64,000 bases of DNA from Mycolicibacterium rufum. Lineage in GTDB: Bacteria; Actinomycetota; Actinomycetes; Mycobacteriales; Mycobacteriaceae. The stretch lies in contig NZ_CP092427.2 of assembly GCF_022374875.2 (NCBI RefSeq), positions 4,464,001-4,528,000 of the forward strand. Direction: 5' to 3'. Positions within the stretch are counted from its first letter, which is position 1, and each line of letters begins with the position of its first letter. The notes beneath the pieces are model-generated. The model had not been told where the DNA came from. It searched no databases and was given only the letters and a program-made list of their open reading frames with translations. Both the position numbers and the translations under genes were made by a program. This document shows positions 18,746-27,008 of the stretch, one piece after another.

Positions 18746-20037
18746 GTCGTCCGCTCCCCGGTCATGATCACCGGCTCGGCCTCACGCTCGCGCCAGTCGT
18801 CGGGCAGCAGGTGGTCGAGCACGTCGTCGACGGAGACCGCGCCCAGCAGGTGGCTCTCCTCGTCGACGACGGGGCCGCACACCAGGTTGTAGGCCGCGAA
18901 GTACCGGGTGAGGGCGCCCAGGGAGTCCTCGGGCCCGAGGCTGGGCAGGTCGGTGTCGATGATGCCGCTGACCAACGCGGCGGGCGGCTCGCGCAGCAGC
19001 CGCTGCAGGTGCACACAACCCAGATAGCGTCCGGTCGGCGTCGCGGTCGGCGGCCGCACCACGAACACCAGCGAGGCCAGTGCCGGGGTAAGATCCGGAT
19101 CACGCACGCGCGCAAGGGCTTCGGCGACGGTGGTGTCGGGCGCGAGCACCACCGGCTCCGAGGTCATCAGGCCGCCCGCCGTGTTGGGGGAGTGGCTGAG
19201 CAGACGACGCACGTCCTCGGAGTCCTCGGGATCCATGCGGCGCAGGAACTGCTCAGCGTCGGCCGGGGTCATCGTGCCCAGCAGGTCGGCGGCGTCGTCG
19301 GGATCCATCGCCTCGAGCACGTCGGCGGCGCGTTCGGTCTTGAGCTGGCGCAGCAGCGCGACCTGCTCGTCCTCGGGCAACTCCTGCAGCACGTCGGCGA
19401 GCCGTTCGTCGTCGAGCGCGTTGACCACCTCGTAGCGCCGCTTCGCGGGCAGTTCGCGGATCGCGTCGGCCACCTCGATGGGGCGCTGGCCCTCGAACTG
19501 CTCGAGCAGTTGCGCCACGCCCTGGTCGGGCATCGCCAGCCCCGACGGCGTCAGCCCCTGCACGTGCTGCCAGTCCACGGTGTGCACATTGCTGCGCCGG
19601 CCCAGCCGCCGCTGGGGGCGCACGGCGACCTTGGTGACCACCCAGTCGCGGGTGCGGGTCTGCTCGATGCCCAGATCGACCACCACGACGTCGATCCCGG
19701 CCAGTTCGGTCAGGTCGGGGTCGTCGACGCGCACCCGGGTCTCGAGCACCTGACCGAGCACCAGCACCTCACCGGGGCGCTGGGAGAACCGCCGCAGCGA
19801 CACACTGCCGGTGGACAGCGTCACCGCGCCCGGCTCGATCGCGGTGACGCGCAGAATGGGCACGAAAATCCTTCTGCGCGTCAACAATTCGATGACCAGG
19901 CCGAGGACGCGGGGTTGTTGCCGGACCAGGCTGATGCTGATCACGACGTCGCGCACGCGGCCGATCGATTCGCCGTCGGGACCCAGCACCACCATTCCCG
20001 CGAGCCGGGCCGCATAGACCCTGTTGACCGACGCCAT
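18742..20037 (-). CDS. PRC-barrel / MgtE N-domain / CBS protein without transport domain (Rv1232c-like)
   Basis: 431 residues from ATG 20037 (MASVNRVYAARLAG). N-terminal half: PRC-barrel-like segments (GPDGESIGRVRDVVI and a second copy around DVVVVDLG). Middle: MgtE N-terminal superhelical repeats (VADAIRELPAKRRYEVVNALDDERLADVLQELPEDEQ). C-terminal: two CBS motifs. In MgtE channels the N and CBS domains sense Mg2+, but the membrane channel domain is missing, so this is probably a soluble sensor or adaptor. It is followed by DUF1003 and is divergent from the citrate-lyase-like gene; the two start codons may share the CCATGG at 20034-20039. Confidence 0.88.
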   Translation of the reverse strand: MASVNRVYAARLAGMVVLGPDGESIGRVRDVVISISLVRQQPRVLGLVIELLTRRRIFVPILRVTAIEPGAVTLSTGSVSLRRFSQRPGEVLVLGQVLETRVRVDDPDLTELAGIDVVVVDLGIEQTRTRDWVVTKVAVRPQRRLGRRSNVHTVDWQHVQGLTPSGLAMPDQGVAQLLEQFEGQRPIEVADAIRELPAKRRYEVVNALDDERLADVLQELPEDEQVALLRQLKTERAADVLEAMDPDDAADLLGTMTPADAEQFLRRMDPEDSEDVRRLLSHSPNTAGGLMTSEPVVLAPDTTVAEALARVRDPDLTPALASLVFVVRPPTATPTGRYLGCVHLQRLLREPPAALVSGIIDTDLPSLGPEDSLGALTRYFAAYNLVCGPVVDEESHLLGAVSVDDVLDHLLPDDWREREAEPVIMTGERTT

Positions 20038-20062
20038 GGTTGTCAGAGTAGAGAGTGGGGTT

Positions 20063-21022
20063 GTGGAAAACCGGTATCGACCCCGTCGAACCTGCCTGTC
20101 GGTTCCGGGCAGTAGCGCGAAGATGATCGAGAAGGCCAAGACGCTGCCGGCCGACGAGGTGTTCCTCGATCTCGAGGACGCGGTGGCCGCGGACGCGAAA
20201 GCGCAAGCGCGCGTGCAGGTCGCGGCCGCGCTCGCCGCGCCGGGATGGGCCGGGCAGCTGCGCGGGGTCCGCGTCAACGACTGGACCACACCGTGGACCC
20301 ACACCGATGTGATCGACGTGATCGGTCGGGCCGGCGCGTCGATCGACATCGTCGTGCTGCCGAAGGTGACCGACGTCTCTCACGTGCACGCGCTGGATCT
20401 GCTTCTCGGTCAGGTGGAGGCCGCGAACGGTCTGCCGGTCGGGCGGATCGGCATCGAAGCCCAGATCGAGGACGCCCGCGGGCTGACCCACATCGACGCG
20501 ATCGCCGCCGCCCCGCGCGTTCAGGCGCTGGTGCTCGGCCCCGCCGATCTGATGGCCAGTCTGAACATGCGCACCCTGGAGGTCGGTGAACAGCCGGAGG
20601 GCTACGACGTCGGCGACGCCTACCACCACGTGTTGATGCGGATCCTGATCGCCGCGCGCGCCCACGGGATCAACGCGATCGACGGACCGTATCTGAAGGT
20701 GCGCGACGTGGAGGCCTTCCGCCGGGTGGCGGGGCGGTCGGCGGCGCTGGGCTTCGACGGCAAGTGGGTGCTGCACCCCGACCAGATCGCCGCGGGCAAC
20801 GAGATCTTCAGCCCCCGGCAGGAGGCCTACAACCACGCCGAGCTGATCCTCGAGGCCTACGAGTGGCACACCTCCCGGGCGGGCGGCGCCCGGGGAGCGG
20901 TGATGCTCGGCGACGAGATGATCGACGAGGCCAGTCGCAAGATGGCCCTGGTGATCGCCGGCAAGGGTCGCGCGGCCGGTATGCGCCGCGAGGGCGAACG
21001 TTTCGTGCCTCCGGCCGGCTAG
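20063..21022 (+). CDS. HpcH/HpaI aldolase / citrate lyase beta-like CoA-ester lyase
   Basis: 319 residues if started at GTG 20063 (VENRYRPRRTCLSVPGS), which avoids running into the divergent gene; an in-frame ATG at 20036 would overlap that gene's start by two bases. TIM-barrel lyase of the CitE/malyl-CoA lyase family: conserved RTCLSVPGS, FLDLEDAVA (metal ligand Glu/Asp), PKV near the middle, EAQIEDARGL with Mg2+ ligand Glu, and GKWVLHPDQI near the C-terminus. Likely splits or forms a beta-hydroxyacyl-CoA; free-standing CitE-like proteins have malate synthase or citramalyl-CoA lyase activity, so the substrate is open. Not present at this locus in M. tuberculosis as I recall it. Confidence 0.85.
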   Translation: MENRYRPRRTCLSVPGSSAKMIEKAKTLPADEVFLDLEDAVAADAKAQARVQVAAALAAPGWAGQLRGVRVNDWTTPWTHTDVIDVIGRAGASIDIVVLPKVTDVSHVHALDLLLGQVEAANGLPVGRIGIEAQIEDARGLTHIDAIAAAPRVQALVLGPADLMASLNMRTLEVGEQPEGYDVGDAYHHVLMRILIAARAHGINAIDGPYLKVRDVEAFRRVAGRSAALGFDGKWVLHPDQIAAGNEIFSPRQEAYNHAELILEAYEWHTSRAGGARGAVMLGDEMIDEASRKMALVIAGKGRAAGMRREGERFVPPAG

Positions 21023-21414
21023 GGCGCCCACTGCCAGTTGCCGGCGTAGAGCAGCGTCGTCAGCGCGACGTAGATGACGCCGACGATGATCAGCAGCGAA
21101 CTGATCACCACGGCGGCCACGGCCAGCCCGAAGCCGTTCTGGCCGGTCCGTCGGGTCTCGCGCATCGCGATGACGCCGAGCACCAGGCCCACGATCGACG
21201 GCAGCCCGCAGCAGATCAGGCCGCCCAGCGCGGTCGCCAGCGCCGCGATCGCCTTGCCGTTGGTGCCCGGCGGCCGCGACGGGTACATCGGGTAGGCCGG
21301 GTAGGGGCCCGGGAATCCGTAACCGGCCGCCGGGGTGCCCGGGTACGGCGGCGGGTACACCGGCGGCGGCAGGCCCGCCTCGTCGAAGGGTGGTTCGGGG
21401 CCGCTCGTGGTCAT
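21019..21414 (-). CDS. DUF4190 membrane protein, proline-rich N-terminus (first of a pair)
   Basis: 131 residues. A Pro/Tyr/Gly-rich N-terminus (PPPVYPPPYPGTPAAGYGFPGPYPAYP) precedes two membrane segments of the DUF4190 type (AIAALATALGGLICCGLPSIVGLVLGVIAM and AVAAVVISSLLIIVGVIYVAL). It is convergent with the lyase gene and overlaps it by four bases. The gene upstream on the same strand encodes a paralogue with the same layout, so this is a tandem duplication. Confidence 0.82.
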   Translation of the reverse strand: MTTSGPEPPFDEAGLPPPVYPPPYPGTPAAGYGFPGPYPAYPMYPSRPPGTNGKAIAALATALGGLICCGLPSIVGLVLGVIAMRETRRTGQNGFGLAVAAVVISSLLIIVGVIYVALTTLLYAGNWQWAP

Positions 21415-21444
21415 CGGTGCCGCTTCGTCAGGACCGGGGATGGG

Positions 21445-22047
21445 TCAGGAACTGAAGACGTAGATGTTCCACACCAGGCTGATCACCAGCGACACCGCGC
21501 CGACGGCGATGCCGGCGACCGCCAGCCCATGACCGCCCTGCCGGCTCTGCTTGATCTGGTTGAGCGCCAGAATGCCCAGCACGATGCCGATGATCGAGCC
21601 GATGCCGCAGCACACCCCGACGATCGAGGCGACCAGCGACGCGATCGCCATCGTGTTGGTGCCGGGGGCGGGCGGTGCGCCGTAGCCGTAGTCGGCGTTC
21701 GGGTAGCCGCCCATCGGCGGAGGCGGGTAGCCGCCCGGCGCCGTTCCGTAGGGCGGCGGAGGCGGATAGGACCCACCGCCGTAGCCGGCGCCGGGGTAGG
21801 GCGGCTGCCCGGGCGTGGTGTTCTGCTCCGGGTAGGGCGACCCGTATCCGGACGGGGGGGGAGGATAGTCCGTGGGCGAGGAGTACGGCGGCGGCGCCGG
21901 GTTGTAGGCCGGCGGCGGCGTGTAGTCCGGAGGGGTTGGGGACTGCTCGATCGGAGGGGCCTCGTAGCCCGCCGAGGACTGCTCGGACCCGCCGGCAGGG
22001 GAGTCGGAACGGTCGTTTCGGCCTGCGTCGTCGCCCGGACTTGTCAT
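21445..22047 (-). CDS. DUF4190 membrane protein, proline-rich N-terminus (second of a pair, Rv1233c-like)
   Basis: 200 residues from ATG 22047 (MTSPGDDAGRNDRSD). The first 125 residues are Pro/Tyr/Gly-rich, probably unstructured and cytoplasmic; two membrane segments follow (AIASLVASIVGVCCGIGSIIGIVLGILAL, then AVAGIAVGAVSLVISLVWNIYVF). It resembles the downstream paralogue, with the same double cysteine in the first membrane segment. Probably leaderless (see 22055-22060). Function unknown; Pro-rich membrane proteins of this type are common near mycobacterial cell-envelope genes. Confidence 0.83.
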   Translation of the reverse strand: MTSPGDDAGRNDRSDSPAGGSEQSSAGYEAPPIEQSPTPPDYTPPPAYNPAPPPYSSPTDYPPPPSGYGSPYPEQNTTPGQPPYPGAGYGGGSYPPPPPYGTAPGGYPPPPMGGYPNADYGYGAPPAPGTNTMAIASLVASIVGVCCGIGSIIGIVLGILALNQIKQSRQGGHGLAVAGIAVGAVSLVISLVWNIYVFSS

Positions 22048-22054
22048 GCTGATC

Positions 22055-22060
22055 AACCTA
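22055..22060 (-). promoter_or_regulatory. Probable -10 hexamer (TAGGTT) of the DUF4190 pair
   Basis: Read on the minus strand, TAGGTT lies 7 bases before the ATG at 22047, the same layout as at glgC. An 8-base palindrome GTACGTAC sits just upstream of it (22063-22070). Confidence 0.5.
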
Positions 22061-22167
22061 GCGTACGTACAGGTGAGCCGAGGGGAACGTGCAGCGGGGC
22101 ACCTTTGGCCCGTCTCGAGCGTTGACCGAGCGACGACGTGCTTTGCGGATCGAAGGAGTGCAAGACC

Positions 22168-22683
22168 ATGACCAGCCCGTTCCAGCCAGGCCAGACCCCG
22201 GGCGGTGCCGCGTCGGGCCGTGGCCGTCCGGTCGGCCTGCCGACCCCGCCCAAGGGGTGGCCCATCGGGTCGTACCCGACCTACGCCGAGGCCCAGCGCG
22301 CGGTGGATTACCTGTCCGATCAGCAGTTTCCGGTGGAGCAGGTGACCATCGTCGGCGTCGACCTCATGCAGGTCGAGCGGGTCACCGGCCGGCTGACCTG
22401 GCCCAAGGTGCTCGGTGGCGGCGTGCTCACCGGCGCCTGGCTCGGCCTGTTCATCGGCCTGATTCTGGGGTTCTTCAGCCCCAGCCCGTGGGGGTCGCTG
22501 ATCACCGGTTTGATCGCCGGTGTGTTCTTCGGCTTGATCACGTCCGCGGTGCCGTATGCGATGGCGCGCGGCACAAGGGATTTCAGTTCCACGCTGCAGC
22601 TGGTGGCGGGGCGCTACGACGTGCTGTGCGACCCGCAGGGCGCCGAGCAGGGCCGGGATCTGTTGGCACGTCTGAAGATCTGA
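22168..22683 (+). CDS. General stress protein 17M-like membrane protein (Rv1234-like)
   Basis: 171 residues from ATG 22168 with GAAGGAG at 22152-22158. The segment GSYPTYAEAQRAVDYLSDQQFPVEQVTIVGVDLMQVERVTG is the general-stress-protein 17M (YflT-like) domain; it is followed by two membrane segments (about 90-108 and 113-133) rich in Gly and a cytoplasmic end ending in LARLKI. In M. tuberculosis the trehalose importer genes lpqY-sugABC follow Rv1234; they are not here. Confidence 0.85.
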   Translation: MTSPFQPGQTPGGAASGRGRPVGLPTPPKGWPIGSYPTYAEAQRAVDYLSDQQFPVEQVTIVGVDLMQVERVTGRLTWPKVLGGGVLTGAWLGLFIGLILGFFSPSPWGSLITGLIAGVFFGLITSAVPYAMARGTRDFSSTLQLVAGRYDVLCDPQGAEQGRDLLARLKI

Positions 22684-22684
22684 C

Positions 22685-23275
22685 GTGGCCGATGTCCTGG
22701 CGTCGGTGCGGGCGCACCTGCTCGACCACTTCGCCCGGGCCGGCGCGGCGGAACCCGACGAGGCCAGCGTGACGTTCCTGGGCACCGACCGAATGGTCAT
22801 CCTGCGCTTCGCGGGGCCGGGAGACGATGTGGCGCACTATGTTTCGCTCGGCTGCTCGGCGCACCCGATGGGTGACCCGGCCGACCTGATGGCCGATCCG
22901 GTGCGCGGGCCCCGCGCGGAGGTGGCGGTGTCGCTGCGCGGGCCGTCACCCGTCGGGCTGGCGCGTTCGGTGGCGGTGGTGGCCGCCGCTCCGGCGGTCG
23001 AAGGGCTGGTGCTCGAACCCGACGCGCTGGTCGACCTGGAGACCCCGCTGTGGCAGGGTGCGCCGTTCACCGCGTTCCTGTTGGGCGGCAGCGACATCGA
23101 CGACGTCACTCTCGACGAGCCGTTGTCCCCGGTGACCGTGCTGTCGGCGGTGCCGATCACCGCGACCGAGGCCGCCTGGGTGCGTCTGAAGGGCGCGCCG
23201 GCGATGCGGGAGGCCTGGGCTCAGGACGGCGTCGACGTCACCGATCCGCGCCGGCGGGCGGCGAGCCCGGCCTGA
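22685..23275 (+). CDS. Suppressor-of-fused (SUFU) domain protein
   Basis: 196 residues from a GTG start one base after the preceding stop. The run YVSLGCSAHPMGDPADLMADPVRGPRAEVAVSLRGP resembles the SUFU-like domain (a hydrophobic strand, TLGxS, then an ELxLSL strand). In bacteria SUFU proteins often act as immunity or adaptor proteins in contact-dependent toxin systems, but no toxin gene is seen next to this one. Alternatively it is a lone housekeeping-type actinobacterial copy. The family call rests on pattern memory. Confidence 0.6.
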   Translation: MADVLASVRAHLLDHFARAGAAEPDEASVTFLGTDRMVILRFAGPGDDVAHYVSLGCSAHPMGDPADLMADPVRGPRAEVAVSLRGPSPVGLARSVAVVAAAPAVEGLVLEPDALVDLETPLWQGAPFTAFLLGGSDIDDVTLDEPLSPVTVLSAVPITATEAAWVRLKGAPAMREAWAQDGVDVTDPRRRAASPA

Positions 23276-23281
23276 CGGGCG

Positions 23282-24388
23282 CTACAGCCAGTGGTTGCGC
23301 CGGAACGTGCGGTGCAGCAGCAGGCACACGGTCACCATCACCAGGAGCACCGCCGGATACCCGTAGGTCCAGTGCAGTTCGGGCATGTTGTCGAAGTTCA
23401 TGCCGTAGATGCCCGCCATCGCGGTCGGCACCGCGGCGATGGCCACCCAGGCCGAGATCTTGCGCATGTCGACGTTCTGCTGCATGGCGACCTTGCCGAG
23501 CGCGGCCTGCACCAGCGAGCTGAGCAGTTCGTCGTAGCTGGCGATGCGGTCGGAGGCTTTGATGGTGTGGTCCAGGACGTCGCGCATGTAGCGGCGGATC
23601 TCGACGTTGATGAGGTCCTCGTGCTGGGTGCCGATCCGCTCCAGGTCGGTGGCCAGCGGGCTCACCGCGCGCCGCAACTCGACCACCTCCCGCTTGAGCA
23701 GGTAGATGGTCTCGATGTCGGTCAGCGGCCGCGGCGAGAAGATGTCCTCCTCCATCGCGTCGATGTCGGTCTCGATGAGATCGGTGACGTCGAGGTAGGT
23801 GTCGACCACGCTGTCGGCGATCGCGTGCATCACCGAGTAGGGGCCGAGCTTGAGCGACGCGGGCGACGCCTCCAGGCGCTTGCGCACCCCGGCCAGCCCG
23901 CCGTGTTCGCCGTGCCGCACGGTCACCACGAAGTCGGGGCCGACGAAGATCATGATCTCCCCGGTCTCGACGATCTCGCGGACGTTGGCGATCGACTCGT
24001 GGTCGACGTACTTGACCGTCTTGAGCACGAGGAACAGGGTCTTGTCGTAGCGCTCGAGCTTGGGCCGCTGATGGGCGTGCACGGCGTCCTCGACGGCGAG
24101 TTCGTGCAGGCCGAACACATCCGCCACGGACTGCATCTGATGCTCGTCCGGCTCGTGCAGGCCGATCCAGACGAACGCCGGGCGGCCCTCGGCCTCGATG
24201 GCGTGCACCTTCTCCAGCGCGGCGGCGTGGGTGTACTTGCCGGGCAACCGGTTGCCGTCGCAGTAGACGCCGCAGTCGACCATCGCCCGCGCGACCGGGA
24301 CGTGGATGCGGCGGGCGTCGGGATCGTCGGGACGGGGGCGGCCACCCTGACGCATGAGCGACGGCGGCAAAGCGCGAAACGACGGCAT
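23282..24388 (-). CDS. corA: CorA-type Mg2+/Co2+ channel
   Basis: 368 residues from ATG 24388 (MPSFRALPPSLMRQGG); further upstream in-frame methionine at 24466 gives a poorly conserved extension. Two membrane helices at the very C-terminus, the first followed by the GMN selectivity motif in YGMNFDNMPEL. The large N-terminal cytoplasmic part has the HELAVEDAVHAHQRPKLERYDKTLFLVLKT stretch typical of CorA. It forms pentameric channels for magnesium uptake. Matches Rv1239c by place. Convergent with the SUFU gene across six bases. Confidence 0.95.
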   Translation of the reverse strand: MPSFRALPPSLMRQGGRPRPDDPDARRIHVPVARAMVDCGVYCDGNRLPGKYTHAAALEKVHAIEAEGRPAFVWIGLHEPDEHQMQSVADVFGLHELAVEDAVHAHQRPKLERYDKTLFLVLKTVKYVDHESIANVREIVETGEIMIFVGPDFVVTVRHGEHGGLAGVRKRLEASPASLKLGPYSVMHAIADSVVDTYLDVTDLIETDIDAMEEDIFSPRPLTDIETIYLLKREVVELRRAVSPLATDLERIGTQHEDLINVEIRRYMRDVLDHTIKASDRIASYDELLSSLVQAALGKVAMQQNVDMRKISAWVAIAAVPTAMAGIYGMNFDNMPELHWTYGYPAVLLVMVTVCLLLHRTFRRNHWL

Positions 24389-24494
24389 GCGCGAGACCTC
24401 CCTCCGGGCACCAGCTAGACGGATCGTACGCGTGGATCCTGGAGGAATGTCCTCACCGACCGCCAACCCGTTCCGGTGAGATCAGGTGGTCGGT

Positions 24495-24500
24495 TACCCT
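24495..24500 (+). promoter_or_regulatory. Probable -10 hexamer (TACCCT) of the malic enzyme gene
   Basis: TACCCT fits TANNNT and ends 7 bases before the GTG at 24508, again predicting a leaderless transcript. Confidence 0.45.
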
Positions 24501-24507
24501 GACGCCC

Positions 24508-25707
24508 GTGGCGGACAGTGTCGTTTCCCCTGCGCGTGAGCCCTCGGCGGCGCGCACCCCCCAGGTGGTGGTCGAGGACCACGAGATCTTCGAGGCCCAC
24601 GAGGGCGGCAAGCTCTCGGTGGGAATGAGTTCGCCCCTGGACACCCAGCGCGCGCTGTCGATCGCCTACACCCCCGGGGTGGCGAAGGTCAGCCGGGCGA
24701 TCGCCACCGACAAGACGCTGGCGGCCCGCTACACCTGGGCGCACCGGTTGGTCGCCGTGGTGAGCGACGGCAGTGCGGTGCTCGGCCTCGGCGACATCGG
24801 CGCGGCGGCCTCGCTGCCGGTGATGGAAGGCAAGAGCGCGCTGTTCAAGGCTTTCGGCGGGCTGGACTCCATCCCGATCGTGCTCGACACCAACGATCCC
24901 GACGAGATCGTCGAGACGCTGATCCGGCTGCGTCCGACCTTCGGCGCGGTGAATCTCGAAGACATCTCGGCGCCACGGTGTTTCGAGATCGAGCGGCGGG
25001 TGATCGAGGCGCTGGACTGCCCGGTGATGCACGACGACCAGCACGGCACGGCGATCGTCGTGCTCGCCGCGCTGCACGGCGCGGCCACGGTGCTGCAGCG
25101 CGACATGCACACGCTCAAGATCGTGATCTCGGGTGCCGGCGCGGCCGGGATCGCGTGCGCGAACATCCTGCTCGCCAAGGGCATCAACGACATCACGGTG
25201 CTCGACAGCAAAGGCATCCTGTCCTCGGCCCGCAGCGATCTCAATCCGTTCAAGGCCGAGCTCTCCACCCGGTCGAACCCACGCGGCCTGCACGGCGGGC
25301 TGGCCGAGGCGCTCGACGGGGCCGATGTGTTCATGGGCGTGTCGGCCGGGCTGGTGCCCGAGGAACTGATCGCCACGATGGCCCCGGGCGGCATCGTGTT
25401 CGCGATGTCCAATCCCGACCCCGAGATCCATCCTGACGTGGCGCGCAAGTACGCCGCCGTCGTCGCCACCGGGCGCAGCGACTTCCCGAACCAGATCAAC
25501 AACGTGCTGGCGTTCCCCGGGGTGTTCCGCGGGGCGCTCGACGCCGGGGCCCGGCGCATCACCGAGAAGATGAAGGTCGCCGCGGCCGAGGCGATCTTCT
25601 CGGTGGTCGGCGACGACCTGGCCGTCGACCACATCGTGCCCAGTGCGCTGGATCCCCGGGTCGGCCCGGCGGTGGCGGCGGCGGTGGCCGCCGCGTCCGA
25701 GGACTGA
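24508..25707 (+). CDS. NAD(P)-dependent malic enzyme (oxaloacetate-decarboxylating)
   Basis: 399 residues, GTG start. Converts malate to pyruvate and CO2 with reduction of NAD(P). It is the short bacterial MaeB-type without the phosphotransacetylase-like C-terminal domain. Seen: AYTPGVAKVSRAI, the catalytic stretch FGAVNLEDISAPRCFEIERR, MHDDQHGTAIVVLAAL, and the nucleotide-binding GAGAAGIACANILLAKG. It occupies the slot where M. tuberculosis has malate dehydrogenase (mdh, Rv1240) but is not homologous to it, a functional neighbour swap. NADP preference is likely but not readable with certainty. Confidence 0.92.
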   Translation: MADSVVSPAREPSAARTPQVVVEDHEIFEAHEGGKLSVGMSSPLDTQRALSIAYTPGVAKVSRAIATDKTLAARYTWAHRLVAVVSDGSAVLGLGDIGAAASLPVMEGKSALFKAFGGLDSIPIVLDTNDPDEIVETLIRLRPTFGAVNLEDISAPRCFEIERRVIEALDCPVMHDDQHGTAIVVLAALHGAATVLQRDMHTLKIVISGAGAAGIACANILLAKGINDITVLDSKGILSSARSDLNPFKAELSTRSNPRGLHGGLAEALDGADVFMGVSAGLVPEELIATMAPGGIVFAMSNPDPEIHPDVARKYAAVVATGRSDFPNQINNVLAFPGVFRGALDAGARRITEKMKVAAAEAIFSVVGDDLAVDHIVPSALDPRVGPAVAAAVAAASED

Positions 25708-26558
25708 GTCGGCTGAACCGGGCATGGCGGCTGGCGGCCGCGCTGACCGTGGCGGTGCTGCTCGCCGCCTGCGGAGGGAAGCAGGGGCCGCCGCCGGTCC
25801 CCGTCGCGGCGACCGCCGACCCGGAGTCGCAGCTGATCGCGCACCTCTACGCGTCCGCGCTGGGGTTCTACGGCAGTCCCGCGCAGGTCCGCACGTCCGA
25901 TGATCCGCTGGCCGGGCTCGACTCGGCCGAGGCCACGGTCGTGCCGGGCTTCACCGGCCGGCTGCTGGAGCGGTTCGACCCCGACGCGCCGGCCCGCTCC
26001 GACGTTCAGGTGTACCGGTCGCTGCTGTCGGCGCTGCCCGAAGGCGTGGCCGCCGGCGACTACACGGTGGCGGCCGAGGACAAGCCCGCCCTCGCGGTCA
26101 CCGAGGCCGCGACCGGGGCGTGGGGCCGCGACGTGTCGGCGTTCGCCCGGCAGTGCCCGAAGGTCTCGGTCGGCGCGGTGACCGGCGTGCCGCGGCCGTC
26201 GTCGCTCGGTACGTGCGCCCTGCCCCGTGCGCGGGAATTCGCCGATGCGGCATCGCTTTTCGCGTCGCTGCGGGCCGGGGAGATCGACGCGGCGTGGACG
26301 TCGACGGCCGCGCCCGGTGTCCCGTCGGACGTCGTGGTGCTCTCGGACAAGACATCGTTGATCCGCGCTGAGAACCTGGTTCCGCTCTACCGGCGCAACG
26401 TGCTCGGCGAGTCGCAGGTCCTCGCGCTCAACGAGATCGCCGGCGTGCTGGACACCGGGTCGCTGGCCGACATGCGGCGCAAGCTCGTCGAGGGGGCGGA
26501 TCCTGGCGCGGTGGCCGGACAGTGGCTCGACGCGCACCCGCTCGGCACGAGCAACTAG
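25704..26558 (+). CDS. lpqZ: Lipoprotein LpqZ, glycine-betaine-type substrate-binding protein
   Basis: Solute-binding lipoprotein of the OsmX/ProX type, held to the outer face of the membrane. The lipobox is LLAAC, with the cysteine at about residue 23 of the long form. The only ATG/GTG start near the lipobox, GTG 25749, would leave just seven residues before the cysteine, too few for a signal peptide. The open frame continues upstream without ATG, GTG or TTG; CTG 25704 (LSRLNRAWRLAAALTVAVLLAAC) gives a normal signal and a total of 284 residues, close to the 286 I recall for M. tuberculosis LpqZ. The start is therefore an inference. No ABC transporter genes are adjacent. Confidence 0.8.
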   Translation: MSRLNRAWRLAAALTVAVLLAACGGKQGPPPVPVAATADPESQLIAHLYASALGFYGSPAQVRTSDDPLAGLDSAEATVVPGFTGRLLERFDPDAPARSDVQVYRSLLSALPEGVAAGDYTVAAEDKPALAVTEAATGAWGRDVSAFARQCPKVSVGAVTGVPRPSSLGTCALPRAREFADAASLFASLRAGEIDAAWTSTAAPGVPSDVVVLSDKTSLIRAENLVPLYRRNVLGESQVLALNEIAGVLDTGSLADMRRKLVEGADPGAVAGQWLDAHPLGTSN

Positions 26559-26565
26559 CGAGCGC

Positions 26566-26931
26566 TCAGCCGAAGAACGAGAACGGCACCCCGTCGGTCA
26601 GCGCGGTGACCGCCCGGGGACAGAAGATCTGGATCGCCAGCCCGGTGAACATCGTCGCCGGACCGAGGGGGCGACCGAGTTCGTCGGCCACCGTCGCGGC
26701 GACGTTCGCGGCGTTCTGTCCCGGCTCGGCCAGCATGGGGCACACCTGCTCGCCCACGCGGGTCGCGGTGCCGGCATCGATGTCGCCGAGGCGGTAGTGG
26801 TCGAGCGCCGAGAGGAACACATCGGTGGTGGTGTCGGCCTGGGCGGGGGCCGCGACCGTCACGGTGGCCGCTGCGGCGACCGCCACGGTGGCCGCCATCA
26901 AGGTCGCTGCGGCCGGAAACCTGAACGTCAT
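26566..26931 (-). CDS. Secreted DUF732 protein
   Basis: 121 residues from ATG 26931. A Sec signal peptide (MTFRFPAAATLMAATVAVAAAATVTVAAPAQA, cleavage after AQA) is followed by a small domain DTTTDVFLSALDHYRLGDIDAGTATRVGEQVCPML...FCPRAVTAL of the mycobacterial DUF732 family with two conserved cysteines that probably form a disulfide. Function unknown. It is convergent with lpqZ, seven bases away, and its start is divergent from the SDR gene. Confidence 0.88.
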   Translation of the reverse strand: MTFRFPAAATLMAATVAVAAAATVTVAAPAQADTTTDVFLSALDHYRLGDIDAGTATRVGEQVCPMLAEPGQNAANVAATVADELGRPLGPATMFTGLAIQIFCPRAVTALTDGVPFSFFG

Positions 26932-26991
26932 GCCCTTATTGTCGTCGATGGGGCGCGCGCCATTACGCGCCCCGGCCGCCCCTGCGGATGC

Positions 26992-27008
26992 CGGTACCCG
27001 CGGTACCG
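26992..27008. promoter_or_regulatory. Candidate operator palindrome before the SDR gene
   Basis: CGGTACC-CGC-GGTACCG is a perfect inverted repeat with 7-base arms. It ends two bases before TATGGT (27010-27015), a good -10 candidate for the SDR gene at 27054. A regulator binding here would block the promoter. No regulator gene lies adjacent. Confidence 0.5.

Noticed and set aside
20024..20062. Earlier in-frame starts (20024, 20036) for the citrate-lyase-like gene.
   Set aside because: They overlap the start of the divergent gene and precede the conserved ENRYRPRRTCLSVPGS start.
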